A DNA stretch of 64,000 nt, from positions 2,914,001-2,978,000 of the forward strand of contig NZ_CP053928.1 in assembly GCF_014108865.1 (NCBI RefSeq), written 5' to 3'. Shown here one piece after another: positions 49,729 through 57,566 of this stretch (its first letter is position 1; each line of letters begins with the position of its first letter). This stretch comes from Nocardioides sp. WS12. Its GTDB lineage: Bacteria; Actinomycetota; Actinomycetes; Propionibacteriales; Nocardioidaceae. A program made the translations under genes and the position numbers. A model generated the notes under the pieces. The model saw only the letters and a list, made by a program, of their open reading frames with translations, was not told where the DNA came from and searched no databases.

Positions 49729-50717
49729 CCGCGATCACCGCACCTCCCGTGCCCACGACCACTGAGACCCCGGTGCCCACGCCGCGGATCAGCAGCTCCT
49801 TGCGCCAACAGGGACTGTTCGCGGCGATCACCGTCGTGATGTTCCTGGGTGCGCTCCCGTTCCTCGAGCAGCTCCGCAACGGCCCGTACGTCATGGTGCA
49901 GCTGGCGACCTATTCCGCCGTACTGATCATGGCGCTGGGCCAGACCTTCGTCGTGATCCAGGTCGGCTTCGACCTGTCCACCGGCGCCATGCAGGGATTC
50001 GTGGGGGGACTGGTCTTCGTGATGGTCACCTGGCGGATCAGTGACGGCCTGGTCATCGTGCTGTCGCTGGCGATCGCAGTGGCCATCGGCGCGCTGGTGC
50101 ACGGCGTACTGATCGCGAAGGCAAAGATGAACTTCTTCATCGTCACCCTCGCCAGCTACACCATTCTTCCCAGCTTGCTGCGGGTCTTTCTCGACGGCTC
50201 CAGCAAGCCGGTCAGCAGCCCGACACTCGACTCGCTGGCCAACGGCTCCGTCCTCGGCATCCGGACCCCCGTCATCGTCGCGGCAGTCGTCTTCGCCCTG
50301 CTGTGGGTGGTTCTCAACCGGACCGTCTTCGGACGCAACGTCTATGCCACCGGTAGCAATCGCGAGGCCGCACGGCTGGCCGGCGTCCACGTCGACCGCG
50401 TCACGATGACCTGCTACGGGATCTGCGCGCTGTGCGCCGGCATCGCGGGCCTGCTGCTGATCGGCACCCTCGGGGCGGCTGATCCGTCCGCGGGTCTCGG
50501 CAACGAGTTCTTCGCCCTGACCGCCGTGCTGCTGGGCGGGACCCGCTTCTCCGGGGGCCAGGGTTCGCTGTTCGGCACGTTGCTCGGCCTGCTCTTCCTG
50601 GTGGTGCTCGCCAACGTGCTCCTGCTCAGCGGGATGCCCCAGTTCTGGATCGGTGCCGTGCAGGGAGTCGTCCTCCTCATCGCGGTCGGCATCGACCGGG
50701 CGCGCCGCGACGCCTGA
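49725..50717 (+). CDS. Sugar-type ABC transporter permease
   Basis: A 330-residue integral membrane protein of the RbsC type (BPD_transp_2), with about eight to nine hydrophobic segments. The cytoplasmic coupling loop is NRTVFGRNVYATGSNREAARLAGV. The first 25 residues are a polar Pro/Thr-rich tail. It completes a binding protein/double ATPase/permease importer; only one permease is present, which suffices as a homodimer. It is followed after 30 nt by a hyuA gene with AAGGAG. Confidence 0.93.
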   Translation: MTAITAPPVPTTTETPVPTPRISSSLRQQGLFAAITVVMFLGALPFLEQLRNGPYVMVQLATYSAVLIMALGQTFVVIQVGFDLSTGAMQGFVGGLVFVMVTWRISDGLVIVLSLAIAVAIGALVHGVLIAKAKMNFFIVTLASYTILPSLLRVFLDGSSKPVSSPTLDSLANGSVLGIRTPVIVAAVVFALLWVVLNRTVFGRNVYATGSNREAARLAGVHVDRVTMTCYGICALCAGIAGLLLIGTLGAADPSAGLGNEFFALTAVLLGGTRFSGGQGSLFGTLLGLLFLVVLANVLLLSGMPQFWIGAVQGVVLLIAVGIDRARRDA

Positions 50718-50747
50718 CCCACACACCCCCAAACAAGGAGTTCTCCA

Positions 50748-52310
50748 ATGTCACTGCGCCTGGGAATCGATGTCGGCGGGACCAACACCGACGCCGTCCT
50801 GCTCGACGGCCGCGACGTGGTCGCCGCCACCAAGAGCTCAACCACCGAGGACGTCACCCTGGGCATCCTCAACGCTCTCGAGGTGGTGCTCACCGACGTC
50901 GATCCGGCGGAGGTCTCCTCGGTCTTCATCGGCACGACCCACTTCATCAACGCCATCGCGCAGGCCCGTGGACTGGAGCAGGTCGCCGTGGTGCGGCTCG
51001 CAACGCCACCGCAGAGCCTGCTGCCGATGCTCGACTGGCCGGACCATCTCACGGGGATCGTCGGCGAGCACTTCTACGTCTGCCCCGGCGGCGCGCAGTT
51101 CGACGGTGCACAGATGGACGACGTGGACGAGGTCCGCCTCCGCGGCATCGCCAAGCAGATCGCGGAGGCAGGGATCCAGCACGTAGCGCTGAGCGGAGTG
51201 TTCTCCACCGTCAACCCCGAGCACGAGGAGCTGGCCGCCACGCTGCTCCTCGAGGAGCTGCCCGACATCACGGTCACCCGGTCCGCCGCAGTCGGCCGGG
51301 TGGGCCTGTTGGAGCGGGAGAACGCGACGATCCTCAACGCCGCCCTGCGCACACTCGCCGGGCGGGTGATCGACGGCCTGGAACAGGTGGTCGCAAGGGC
51401 CGGGATCAGCGCCCCCATCCTGCTGTCGCAGAACGACGGCACCGTGATGACGCTCGACCGCGCGCGGGAGTACCCGATCTTCACGATCGCCTCCGGCCCG
51501 ACCAACTCCATGCGCGGCGCCGCACTCCTCACCGGCATCGATGACGCCGTCGTGGTCGACGTCGGCGGCACCACCTGCGACATCGGACTGCTGCAGCGCG
51601 GCTTCCCCCGCGAATCGACCGTCGCAATGAGCCTGGCCGGCGTGCGCAGCAACTTCCGGATCCCCGACGTCTTGTCGATCGCCCTCGGCGGCGGGACCGT
51701 CATCGAGGAGAACGGTGCTGTCGTCGGCCCGGCCAGTGTCGGCTTCCGCATCACCGAGGAGGCCAAGGTCTTCGGCGGCGACATCCTCACCTTCACCGAT
51801 ATCGCGGTCGCGGCTGGTGCCGAGTCGATCGGCGACCCCGTCCTGGTAGCCGACGTCTCCGCGAGCGTCCGCGACACCGCACTACGCATCGCGGCTGAAC
51901 GCGTCATCGAAGCCGTCGAGAAGACCAAGCTCACCTCGACCGACACCAAGGTCATCGTCGTCGGGGGCGGAGGCCCGTTGTTGGCCGTGTTGCCGGGCCT
52001 CGAGGACGTCATCATCCCCGCCCATGCGGGCGTGGCCAACGCCGTGGGCGCGGCATACGCCGAAGCGGGCGGCGAGGTCGACCGGGTCTACAACCTGGCT
52101 GGCACCACCCGCTCCGAGATTCTCACCGCTGCTCGCGAGGAGGCGATCGCTCTGGCGGTCAAGGCCGGCGCCCGGGCAGGCGACGTACGCATCGTCGACG
52201 CCGAGGACATCCCGCTCACCCACCTCGGTGGAGGTCAGGCCGTTCGGGTACGCGTCAAGGCAGCCGGTCCGTTCCACGACTTCACCACCACCGACAAGGA
52301 AGGACGCTGA
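50748..52310 (+). CDS. Hydantoinase/oxoprolinase HyuA-type ATPase subunit (copy 2)
   Basis: A 520-residue paralogue of the gene at 44611, starting SLRLGIDVGGTNTDAVLLDG and sharing GTTHFINAIAQ, SQNDGTVMTLDRA, ASGPTNSMRGA, DVGGTTCDIGLL and VVGGGGPLLAVLPGL. It uses ATP to open or activate a cyclic imide or lactam. It is cotranscribed with the importer and followed directly by a DUF917 gene, so the HyuA-DUF917 pairing occurs twice in the cluster. No HyuB is present. Confidence 0.92.
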   Translation: MSLRLGIDVGGTNTDAVLLDGRDVVAATKSSTTEDVTLGILNALEVVLTDVDPAEVSSVFIGTTHFINAIAQARGLEQVAVVRLATPPQSLLPMLDWPDHLTGIVGEHFYVCPGGAQFDGAQMDDVDEVRLRGIAKQIAEAGIQHVALSGVFSTVNPEHEELAATLLLEELPDITVTRSAAVGRVGLLERENATILNAALRTLAGRVIDGLEQVVARAGISAPILLSQNDGTVMTLDRAREYPIFTIASGPTNSMRGAALLTGIDDAVVVDVGGTTCDIGLLQRGFPRESTVAMSLAGVRSNFRIPDVLSIALGGGTVIEENGAVVGPASVGFRITEEAKVFGGDILTFTDIAVAAGAESIGDPVLVADVSASVRDTALRIAAERVIEAVEKTKLTSTDTKVIVVGGGGPLLAVLPGLEDVIIPAHAGVANAVGAAYAEAGGEVDRVYNLAGTTRSEILTAAREEAIALAVKAGARAGDVRIVDAEDIPLTHLGGGQAVRVRVKAAGPFHDFTTTDKEGR

Positions 52311-52311
52311 C

Positions 52312-53403
52312 ATGCGTTTGATCGACGAAGCCGCCCTCGATGACATGACCCTGGGCTCCACGGTGCTCGGCTCGGGCGGTGGCGGTGACCCCTACATCGG
52401 CATGCTGCTCGCCCGCGACGCCATCCGGCGCTTCGGTCCGGTGCCCCTAGTGGACCTCGACGAGGTCCCCGACGACGCAAATCTCGTCTTCATCGCCGGC
52501 ATCGGCGCTCCCGGCGTCATCATCGAGAAGGTGCCGCGCGCCCACGAGTACGAGCGCGTCCTGCAGCAGCTCGAGCGCTTCACGGGCAAGACCTTCGACT
52601 ACGTCTGCCCGATCGAGGCCGGGGGCCTGAACGCGGTCACGCCGTTCGCAACGGCGGCCGCGTGCGGCGTACCGGTCATCGACGCCGACGGGATGGGACG
52701 GGCCTTTCCCCACCTGGACATGGTCACGCCCACCCTGTTCGGCCAGCAGGCCACACCGTTCGTCATGGTCGACGAGCATGGCAACTCGATGTTCCTCGAG
52801 TCCCTCACCAACGCGTGGGGCGAGGCCTATGCCCGGGCCGGTGTCCTGGCCAGCGGCGCCAACGCCACCATCGCTCTCTACCCGATGACCGGGGCAGACG
52901 CGAAGCGCTCGCTGGTCCGCGGCGCACTCAGCACGGCCACCGCGATCGGTCGCACGCTGCGGGAGGCCCGGGAGAACCACCGGGCTCCGGTCGATGCACT
53001 CGTGGCGGGTCACGAGGGCGTCCTGCTCTTCACAGGCAAGGTCGAGGAGGTCGACCGCCGCAACGAGCGGGGCTGGACGCTGGGGACGGCCAAGCTGAGC
53101 GGTCTGGGCGAGGACGACGGCCACACGTTCACCCTTCACTTCCAGAACGAGAACCTGGCGGCCGAGCGGGACGGACGGATTGTCGCGACGACCCCCGACC
53201 TGCTCATGGCAATGGAGATCGATTCCGGCGTCCCGATCCCCGCGGAGGAGATCCGGTACGGCTACCGCGTCGCCGTCGTCGGCATGCCCGCCGACCCGCT
53301 GTGGCGGACCGAAGCCGGCCTCGAGCTGGCGGGGCCTCGGCGGTTCGGATACGACGTCGACTACGTCCCGGTCGAAGCAGGTGCCCGCGAGACCGTCGGG
53401 TGA
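52312..53403 (+). CDS. DUF917 family protein (copy 2)
   Basis: A 363-residue DUF917 protein starting at ATG 52312, 1 nt after hyuA and preceded by AAGGAAGGA. Motifs: STVLGSGGGGDPYIGMLLA, PIEAGGLNAVTPFATAAA, DADGMGRAFPHLDM, ANATIALYPMTGADA and GYRVAVVGMPADPLW. It is clearly paralogous to copy 1 but only distantly similar outside these blocks. It probably forms a functional unit with the adjacent HyuA. The exact reaction is unproven. Confidence 0.9.
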   Translation: MRLIDEAALDDMTLGSTVLGSGGGGDPYIGMLLARDAIRRFGPVPLVDLDEVPDDANLVFIAGIGAPGVIIEKVPRAHEYERVLQQLERFTGKTFDYVCPIEAGGLNAVTPFATAAACGVPVIDADGMGRAFPHLDMVTPTLFGQQATPFVMVDEHGNSMFLESLTNAWGEAYARAGVLASGANATIALYPMTGADAKRSLVRGALSTATAIGRTLREARENHRAPVDALVAGHEGVLLFTGKVEEVDRRNERGWTLGTAKLSGLGEDDGHTFTLHFQNENLAAERDGRIVATTPDLLMAMEIDSGVPIPAEEIRYGYRVAVVGMPADPLWRTEAGLELAGPRRFGYDVDYVPVEAGARETVG

Positions 53404-53452
53404 TCCCTTTCCTGCTGTCCGACATCGCACCCTGCAACGAGTCGAGCCGACC

Positions 53453-54301
53453 ATGACCGCGTCCCCGACGGTCGCGCGCTACGCGGCCTTCGCCGACGAT
53501 CCCGAACTCGGCAACCCGGCTGGTGTCGTGCTCGATGCGCAGGCCTTGACCGATGCCGAAATGCAGCGCATCGCCACGGACACCGGATACAGCGAGACCG
53601 CGTTCGTGACCTCATTCGTGGAGCCGGGGCCGGAGTACATAGACGTGCGGTACTTCGCCCCGGACTCGGAGGTCGACTTCTGCGGCCACGCATCCGTAGC
53701 GACGGCAGTCGCGCTGGGCGACCTGCTGGGACCCGGGGACTACATCCTGCGCACGCGCGTCGGAGACATCCACGTCTCCGCCTGGCGTGACGGTCGGCGC
53801 ACCATGGGAGCGTTCCGAAGCGCGGCCGTCTCAAGTTCCCCGATCACGACGGAGGACCTCGACGGCCTCCTGCGGGAACTGAGATGGTCCCGCGAGGACC
53901 TGCATCCCGATTTCCCTCCAGCTGTCGCATTCGGCGGCAACCACCACCCGGTCCTCGTGGCCAAGGACGTGAGCCGGCTCGCCGACCTCGAATACGACTT
54001 CGATGGCCTGCGGAGCATGTGCCGCGCGCGCGGCTGGGTAACGATCCAACTCCTCGCCGCCGATGGGCAGGGCTCTTGGCGCTCGCGCAACCCCTTCCCA
54101 TGGGGCGGAGTAGTGGAAGACCCTGCCACGGGCTCGGCGGCCGCGGCGTTCGCCGGTTATCTTCGAGCACTCGGGCAAGTCGTCGCCGGAGACTGGTTCA
54201 CCATCCTTCAAGGGGTCGAGATGGGCCGCCCGAGCCGCATAGAAGTAGAGGTTCTCGCGACAGCTGCACTCATCTCCGGCCCTGCAGCGGTCATACCCTG
54301 A
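53453..54301 (+). CDS. PhzF-family isomerase/epimerase
   Basis: A 282-residue member of the PhzF/diaminopimelate-epimerase fold family. The conserved Glu-containing N-terminal block TGYSETAFVTSF, the DFCGHASVATAVALG motif and the C-terminal EDPATGSAAAAFAGYL motif are all present. These enzymes isomerise C=C bonds next to carboxylates. It is the last gene of the + strand catabolic operon, 49 nt after DUF917. It could convert an unsaturated ring-opened product; the substrate is unknown. Confidence 0.9.
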   Translation: MTASPTVARYAAFADDPELGNPAGVVLDAQALTDAEMQRIATDTGYSETAFVTSFVEPGPEYIDVRYFAPDSEVDFCGHASVATAVALGDLLGPGDYILRTRVGDIHVSAWRDGRRTMGAFRSAAVSSSPITTEDLDGLLRELRWSREDLHPDFPPAVAFGGNHHPVLVAKDVSRLADLEYDFDGLRSMCRARGWVTIQLLAADGQGSWRSRNPFPWGGVVEDPATGSAAAAFAGYLRALGQVVAGDWFTILQGVEMGRPSRIEVEVLATAALISGPAAVIP

Positions 54302-54425
54302 CACCACTGCCGCAACGTTCCGGTGCGGTGAACGTCCTCGCCTACGAACTCGCAATCGCCGCCTCTTGGGTCACCAGGCGAGCAGTTCAGAGCGGGGCAC
54401 CCCAGCCGTTGGTACTTCGGGTGAT

Positions 54426-54494
54426 TTGAGTCGTGTCACGTTTATGTACCGTAAACCTGATCCCACCGAGGCTTTTGAGGTCACGTCCGCGCAA
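54426..54494 (+). repeat. Diverged repeat A, right copy
   Basis: 69 nt matching 36381-36448 at about three-quarters of positions, in the same orientation. It lies 110 nt before the right attachment-type repeat, whereas the left copy lies 3.6 kb inside the island. This asymmetry suggests two insertion or deletion events. Confidence 0.6.
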
Positions 54495-54603
54495 GAGCGA
54501 AGACATGGCGCTCGAGTCGTGTGTCGCGTTCGTGCAGGTCAGAGCACGAATTCGCATGCCAGAGCAAGAACTGGGGGAGTGGTTTCGCTCTCCAGCGGTC
54601 TGC

Positions 54604-54666
54604 CAGGGGGTCGCAGGTTCAAATCCTGTCAGCCCGACCGAAAAGTAGCCTCTGACCTGCGGAAAC
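54604..54666 (+). repeat. Right attachment-type repeat (tRNA-Pro 3' fragment)
   Basis: 63 nt identical to 32724-32786: the 3' side of the anticodon stem, T arm and acceptor 3' strand of tRNA-Pro plus the first part of its terminator, without the 5' half of the tRNA. It is not a functional tRNA. It is best read as the displaced host end (attR). Confidence 0.8.
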
Positions 54667-54680
54667 ACAGGTCGGGGGCT
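54647..54680 (+). terminator. Orphan copy of the tRNA-Pro terminator
   Basis: AGCC...GACCTG pairs with CAGGTC...GGCT around an 8-nt loop, followed by GCTTGGGTTTT. Relative to the copy at 32767 the sequence differs on the 3' side, yet a stable hairpin remains, so pairing has been kept or regained. Confidence 0.55.
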
Positions 54681-54826
54681 GCTTGGGTTTTCGACTCACT
54701 TCGCCTCATGGCACGTTCATGGACCGAGATCCATTTCGCATGGGCGCACAGTGAGCGCTGCGCGGTTGGTGATCGTGGGCATGCTGATCCCGTGGGCGGG
54801 ACTGTCAGATTGCCCGGCGCAATGGG

Positions 54827-56002
54827 TCAGGCGGGCAGCCCCAGCACGGCGGCGCCGGCTGCCTGAAGCTCAGCGGCCAAGCTGGGCAGCTTTCTGAGTC
54901 GCGCATTGCGGGCACAGGTGGTCGTCACCGAAAGCGCGGCCTGGACGCGAACTCGTGCGATGTCCTCGGGCTCATCCGGGTGTACGTCAGCCATCAGGTG
55001 GATCCACTCGCCGATGTAGCCGCGCTGCTCCTTGACGATCCGGCGCAGATCGCCGTCGGGCAGGTTGCCCGTCTCGCTGAGCATCACGCTGATCAGATCG
55101 GGTTGGTCGAGCACCAGACCGGCGTACGACGCGACGAGCTCGCTCAGCGCCGAGTCTGGCGTGGATGCCCGGGACAAGGCGCGATTGAGGTCGAGTCGCA
55201 GCCACTCTGCTCCCCGCGTCATGGCCGCGACCAGCAGGTCGTTCTTGGCCTCGAAGTGGCGGTAGATGCTGGTGCCGGTGAGACCGGCCTCGGCAGCGAT
55301 GTCTTCGATCCCGACGCTCTGGTAGCCCCGTTCGGCAAAGAGCGCGATGGCGGAGGCAAGCAACTGCTCGCGGCGCGACTGCCCGCCGACCTGAGCAACC
55401 CGGTCAGGTCCGGTCGCGAGGTCAGACGTCGGCGGGGTCCGTATCGCCGCTCCGGCCATCTCGGCCAGCAGGTCGCGGAGACCAGTGCCCGGCAGCTCGA
55501 TGTGGTGGAACGACGGGCTCATCAGCACGCCGATCGTGGTCCAGGTGCGCAGCTCCGCGGCCGGCGCGCTCAACCCCGGTTGCTGGGTCTTGAGGATTGC
55601 TTCCAGGGACGCGAGGACACCGAGGACGCTCTGGTTGATCTCCCTCAGCGCCGATGGATCGAGATGACGGGACTCCCGCTCCCAGAGCGCCCCGAAGTCT
55701 CGGTGCTCGAGGGCGGCTTCGGCCAGCGCCCGGAGCGGGTCGTTGTCCCGGGCAGCGTCTGCGACGTGTGAGGCGAAGGACGCCACCCGCGTCACCATGA
55801 CCTCGACCAGCAGCTCCTGCTTCCCGGGAAAGTGCCGGTAGAGGGCGGACGGGCCGACGGCCACGGCTCCCGCGATGTCGCTCATGGACACGTGCGGGAA
55901 GCCTTGCTCGGCGAAGAGCCCCGCCGCCGCCTTGACGATCATCTGGCGGCGGTTGCGCGGTCGCGTCCCCCGGGCCGGCACGTCGTAGCTGGCGGTGCTC
56001 AT
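54827..56002 (-). CDS. Tandem TetR-family transcriptional regulator
   Basis: A 391-residue protein made of two complete TetR units in one chain. The first HTH is at about residues 18-65 (AGLFAEQGFPHVSMSDIAGA, VGPSALYRHF). The second is at about 210-257 (IALFAERGYQSVGIEDIAAE, LTGTSIYRHF). Each is followed by its own helical ligand domain. Single-unit TetR proteins of about 200 residues are the norm; here the dimer may be covalent. It lies 5 nt after the acyl-CoA ligase gene at the end of the beta-oxidation operon, which it probably represses in response to an acyl-CoA. Confidence 0.88.
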   Translation of the reverse strand: MSTASYDVPARGTRPRNRRQMIVKAAAGLFAEQGFPHVSMSDIAGAVAVGPSALYRHFPGKQELLVEVMVTRVASFASHVADAARDNDPLRALAEAALEHRDFGALWERESRHLDPSALREINQSVLGVLASLEAILKTQQPGLSAPAAELRTWTTIGVLMSPSFHHIELPGTGLRDLLAEMAGAAIRTPPTSDLATGPDRVAQVGGQSRREQLLASAIALFAERGYQSVGIEDIAAEAGLTGTSIYRHFEAKNDLLVAAMTRGAEWLRLDLNRALSRASTPDSALSELVASYAGLVLDQPDLISVMLSETGNLPDGDLRRIVKEQRGYIGEWIHLMADVHPDEPEDIARVRVQAALSVTTTCARNARLRKLPSLAAELQAAGAAVLGLPA

Positions 56003-56007
56003 GAGGA

Positions 56008-57555
56008 CTAGTTAACCTGCCGTCCGTTCTCACCCCAGTGCATGGCGCGCAGTTCGCGCTTGAGGATCTTTCCCGCGCCGGACATCGGGAGCGAATCGAC
56101 GAAGGCGACGCTGCGCGGGACCTTGTAGTTGGCGATGTGGGTCCGGCAGAAGTCGGTGAGCTCGTCGGCATTCAGCGGGACGTCTGGGTGGAGGACGACG
56201 ACCGCGTGCACGCGCTCGCCCCACTGGTCGTCGGGGATGCCGATGACCGCGCAGGACGCGACCGCGTCGTGCTTGGCCAGCGCGTTCTCCACCTCGGCGG
56301 AGTACACGTTCTCGCCGCCGGAGATGATCATGTCCTTGATCCGGTCGACGATGAAGACGTAGCCGCGCTCGTCCATGCGGCCGCCGTCGCCGGTGTGCAT
56401 CCAGCCGTCTCGGATCGCCTCGGCAGTCGCTTCCGGCTTGCCCCAGTAGCCCTGCATCACGTTGTCGCCGCGTACGGCGATCTCGCCCACCTCACCGCGC
56501 GGAACCTCGCCCCCGACCGGGTCGACGATCTTGACCTCGACGCACGATCCGGCCCGACCTGCTGCGCGAGTCAGCGTCGGGTCCTCGTGGTCGGTGGGGG
56601 TGAGGATGCAGGCAAGCGGCGCCAGTTCGGTCATGCCATAGGCCTGGGTGAAACCGGCCGACACGAATGTCTTGCGGGCGCGCTCAAGCAGCGCCTCCGA
56701 GATCGGCGATGCGCCGTAGAGGATGCCACGCAGACTGGACAGGTTCGCGGTCGCCGTCTCAGGTGCGTCCACGACCATCTGGATCATGGTCGGCACCAAC
56801 AGCATGTCCGTGACCTCGTGCCGCTCGATGGCCTCGACGACGCCCGCGGGCGTGAACATCGGAATGATGACGTTCGTCGTGTGGCGGAGGTTGCCGGTGG
56901 ACCACGCGCCGATCGCAGCGAGGTGGAACATCGGCGCGGCCGTCAAGAGCCGGGGCTCGCCGTTGAGGATGTGACCGGATCCGCCGATGGCGTACGCCGA
57001 CGTGAGCAGGTTGCGATGGCTGATCATCACGCCCTTGGGGAAGCCAGTCGTCCCACCGGTGTAGAAGACGCCGTACAGATCGTCGCCCGAACGGCGAGCG
57101 TCCTCGACCGGCTCGGTGCGGGCGACCAGCTGCTCGTAGTCGACGGTCCCCTCGGGTGCGGACCCCTCGCCGCAGTAGACGACGGTCTGCAGGTCGGGCA
57201 TCTGCTCACGCAGGGCCGGAAGCATCGGGAGGAACGCGTCGTCGACGAGCAGCACGCGGGTGTCGCAGTCGATGAGCGAGTAGGCGATCTCGGCGGGACT
57301 CCACCGGATGTTGACCGGGTTCACCGCGGCACCGGCCCACGGTACGGCGAAGAGGTACTCGTGGAACCGGTCGGAGTTGAGCGCCAGCATGCCGACGCGG
57401 TCGCCCTCCGCGACGCCGAGGCTCTGGAGGGCGCCGGCCACCCGTGCGATCCGGTCGACCGACTCGGCAACGGTGCGCACCCGGTCGCCGTACACCGTGA
57501 ACGGCCGGCCCGGGCACTGCTGCACCTCGCGGTGGAGCGACATCGTCATCTGCAT
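56008..57555 (-). CDS. Fatty acyl-CoA synthetase/ligase
   Basis: An ATP-dependent AMP-forming acyl-CoA ligase of 515 residues from ATG 57555. Motifs: YTGGTTGFPKGVMISH (P-loop-like A3), YGMTELAP (A5), DGWMHTGDGGRMDERGYVFIVDR (A7, in two parts) and the C-terminal catalytic Lys in MSGAGKILKREL. It activates a fatty or sterol-side-chain-like acid for the beta-oxidation enzymes encoded upstream. The open frame extends to 58077, but that extension overlaps the SDR gene and is not coding. Confidence 0.92.
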   Translation of the reverse strand: MQMTMSLHREVQQCPGRPFTVYGDRVRTVAESVDRIARVAGALQSLGVAEGDRVGMLALNSDRFHEYLFAVPWAGAAVNPVNIRWSPAEIAYSLIDCDTRVLLVDDAFLPMLPALREQMPDLQTVVYCGEGSAPEGTVDYEQLVARTEPVEDARRSGDDLYGVFYTGGTTGFPKGVMISHRNLLTSAYAIGGSGHILNGEPRLLTAAPMFHLAAIGAWSTGNLRHTTNVIIPMFTPAGVVEAIERHEVTDMLLVPTMIQMVVDAPETATANLSSLRGILYGASPISEALLERARKTFVSAGFTQAYGMTELAPLACILTPTDHEDPTLTRAAGRAGSCVEVKIVDPVGGEVPRGEVGEIAVRGDNVMQGYWGKPEATAEAIRDGWMHTGDGGRMDERGYVFIVDRIKDMIISGGENVYSAEVENALAKHDAVASCAVIGIPDDQWGERVHAVVVLHPDVPLNADELTDFCRTHIANYKVPRSVAFVDSLPMSGAGKILKRELRAMHWGENGRQVN

Positions 57556-57566
57556 GGGGACCGACC

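Larger units (their letters stand above)
32724..54666. mobile_element. Putative genomic island inserted at tRNA-Pro
   Basis: A 21.9-kb segment bounded by 63-nt direct repeats of the tRNA-Pro 3' end. It holds a toxin-antitoxin pair and two unknown genes at the left end, then the hydantoin-type catabolic block with its transporter and regulator. A second pair of diverged repeats (36381-36448 and 54426-54494) lies inside it. No integrase, excisionase or transfer gene is visible, so it is either a decayed element or was mobilised in trans. The boundaries rest on the repeats alone; comparison with an empty site would settle them. Confidence 0.65.
54302..54826. other. Non-coding right end of the island with relic repeats
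   Basis: A 525-nt stretch without a supported gene. It contains the A2 repeat (54426-54494), the duplicated tRNA-Pro 3' end (54604-54640), a terminator-like hairpin (54647-54680) and then flanking sequence before the TetR gene stop. Short frames here translate tRNA-derived sequence and are not genes. Confidence 0.7.

Noticed and set aside
54387..54668. Minus-strand frame translating to a GLTGFEPATP-type protein
   Set aside because: This is the antisense of the tRNA-Pro 3' fragment and is a well-known false translation seen at many tRNA loci; there is no ribosome-binding site.
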